Source: CAYXGZ01 sp964464755 (GTDB taxonomy: Bacteria; Planctomycetota; MHYJ01; JACPRB01). From it: a DNA stretch of 39,623 nt. The translations under genes and the position numbers were made by a program. The DNA lies in the NCBI GenBank assembly GCA_964464755.1, contig CAYXGZ010000033.1, positions 1 through 39,623 of the forward strand, in the 5' to 3' direction. The notes beneath the pieces are model-generated. The model had not been told where the DNA came from. It was given only the letters and a program-made list of their open reading frames with translations, and searched no databases. Below are positions 38,471 through 39,623 of this stretch, piece after piece (the stretch's first letter is position 1; each line of letters opens with the position of its first letter).

Positions 38471-39623
38471 CTAGGCCTGCGTGGGGCCGGGGAGCGGGCC
38501 GCCCGAGGGCTTCCAGCCGGCCGCGTCGCGGCGCTTCTCCTCGGCGTCGCGCTGGACCTGCTTGGCGGCGTCCTCGGCGACCTGGCGGTCCTTCCACTCC
38601 TCGAAGTTGCCGCCCTCGAGGATCATCTTCACCTCGTCGCCGGCGAGGGTCTCGTACTTCAGGAGGGCCTGGGCGAGCCGCTCGACCGAGGGCCGGTTCT
38701 CCGTCATGAGCCCGCGGGCCCGGTCGAGGGCCTCGGCGAGGAGGCGGCGGACCTCGCCGTCGATCTCGCGGAGGGTCTCGTCGGAGACGGTCGTGGTGCG
38801 GGCGACCTCGCGGCCGAGGAAGATGTGCTCCTGGTTCTCGGCGTAGGCGACGGCCCCGAGCTTCTCGGAGAGGCCCCACTCGCAGACCATGGAGCGGGCG
38901 ATCTCGGTGGCGTGCTTGATGTCGTTGGAGGCGCCGGTCGAGATGTCGTTGAGGAAGGTCTCCTCGGCGACGCGGCCGCCCATGGCGACGGCGAGCTGGG
39001 CCAGGGCGCGCTGCTTGGTGAGCGAGTGCCGGTCCTTGTCGGGCAGGAACATCGTCGCGCCGCCCATGCGGCCGCGGGGGATGATCGTCACCTTGTGGAC
39101 GGGGTCCGTGTGCGGGGCGAGCTTCACGGAGACGAGCGTGTGGCCGGCCTCGTGGTAGGCGGCGAGCTTCTTCTCCTCCTCGATCACCTCGCGGCTCTTG
39201 CGCTGGCGGCCCCAGAGGACCTTGTCGCGGGCCTCCTCGAGGTCGGACTTCTCGACCTGCTCCTTGCGCTTCATCGTGGCGATGATCGCGGCCTCGTTGA
39301 CGAGGTTGGCGAGGTCGGCGCCGGAGAACATGGGCGTGGCCCGGGCGATCGTCTTGAGGTCCAGGTCGCGGGCCATCTTGATCTTCTTCGTGTGGACCTT
39401 GAGGATCTCCTCGCGGCCCTTCACGTCGGGGAGGTCGATGACGACCTCGCGGTCGAAGCTCCCGGGGCGCAGCAGGGCGGGGTCCAGGACGTCCGGCCGG
39501 TTCGTGGCGGCCATGACGATGACGCCCTCGTCGGTCTCGAAGCCGTCCATCTCGACGAGGATCTGGTTGAGGGTCTGCTCGCGCTCGTCGTGGCTGCCGC
39601 CCAGGCCGGCGCCGCGCTGGCGG
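38471..39623 (-). CDS. ftsH: ATP-dependent zinc metalloprotease FtsH, 5' part beyond window
   Basis: Membrane AAA+ protease. The last 383 residues are present; the N-terminal TM helices and Walker motifs lie past the right edge. Seen: GAGLGGSHDEREQTLNQ (second pore region), ATNRPDVLDPALLRPG, the zinc motif HEAGH in AAYHEAGHTL, the distal ligand region STGASNDIKHATEIAR, and WGLSEKLG. Odd point: the second region of homology reads RPGSFDRE where the family has RPGRFDR, so one of the two arginine fingers is Ser; the other Arg is kept. The AGC codon is clear in the sequence. A Pro/Gly-rich charged tail follows. Confidence 0.95.
   Translation of the reverse strand, partial: RQRGAGLGGSHDEREQTLNQILVEMDGFETDEGVIVMAATNRPDVLDPALLRPGSFDREVVIDLPDVKGREEILKVHTKKIKMARDLDLKTIARATPMFSGADLANLVNEAAIIATMKRKEQVEKSDLEEARDKVLWGRQRKSREVIEEEKKLAAYHEAGHTLVSVKLAPHTDPVHKVTIIPRGRMGGATMFLPDKDRHSLTKQRALAQLAVAMGGRVAEETFLNDISTGASNDIKHATEIARSMVCEWGLSEKLGAVAYAENQEHIFLGREVARTTTVSDETLREIDGEVRRLLAEALDRARGLMTENRPSVERLAQALLKYETLAGDEVKMILEGGNFEEWKDRQVAEDAAKQVQRDAEEKRRDAAGWKPSGGPLPGPTQA

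Noticed and set aside
1..39623. CRISPR arrays, tRNA, rRNA, insertion sequences, prophage genes
   Set aside because: None seen: no regularly spaced repeats, no cloverleaf or rRNA-like sequence, and no transposase, integrase or phage structural motifs on either strand.

Overview
The window is very GC-rich (third codon positions almost all G or C), densely coding, and from a Gram-negative-type bacterium: it encodes a tripartite RND pump with lipoprotein outer-membrane and adaptor parts, several lipoproteins and a peptidoglycan flippase. An ECF-type sigma factor beside a Ser/Thr kinase with TPRs, together with FG-GAP, LamG, PKD and kelch proteins, points to Planctomycetota or a neighbouring lineage. 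This is inferred from gene content, not from a marker gene. No rRNA, tRNA, CRISPR array or insertion sequence was found, and no stretch longer than 300 bases lacks a gene apart from an assembly gap inside one.

Layout. 1-5.7 kb: a minus-strand marR-OMF-MFP-RND efflux operon, with the RND gene cut by the left edge. 5.8-9.9 kb: a divergent mgtE, a YdeI-like gene, and a three-gene plus-strand operon ending in a LamG protein. 9.9-14.7 kb: fabB (KAS I), a two-gene plus-strand unit, a type III polyketide synthase, and an upstream FG-GAP beta-propeller gene. The propeller gene is interrupted by a 10-N scaffold gap that looks artefactual. 14.8-18.6 kb: small secreted, membrane and zinc-ribbon proteins of mostly unknown role. 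18.7-21.8 kb: murJ, a MazG-like gene and an unknown gene, translationally coupled. 21.8-26.8 kb: a five-gene plus-strand operon (PKD membrane protein, cysteine desulfurase, CutA, NTF2-like protein, PDZ-like lipoprotein) in which every junction is a 4-nt overlap. 26.8-33.2 kb: a small lipoprotein-like gene, then the minus-strand cell-wall and c-di-AMP group folP-cdaA-cdaR-glmM-lipoprotein-dapA. 33.3-39.6 kb: Ser/Thr kinase and sigma factor (minus), a divergent kelch protein with a C-terminal sorting-type tail, and the 3' part of ftsH.

How the genes fit together. The clearest functional theme is the envelope: MurJ (lipid II flipping), GlmM (amino-sugar precursor), DapA (diaminopimelate precursor), CdaA/CdaR (c-di-AMP) and FolP lie within 13 kb. 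FtsH, FolP, CdaA, CdaR and GlmM are all on the minus strand in an order familiar from other bacteria, but the kinase, sigma and kelch genes separate ftsH from folP.

Expression signals form a visible pattern. Most transcription units are preceded by a TANNNT -10 box, often with GGG before it. In eight cases the box ends exactly 6 or 9 nt before the start codon with no Shine-Dalgarno, which predicts leaderless mRNAs. Other genes have a strong GGAGG-type site. Most convergent gene ends carry GC-rich hairpins, some containing both stop codons.
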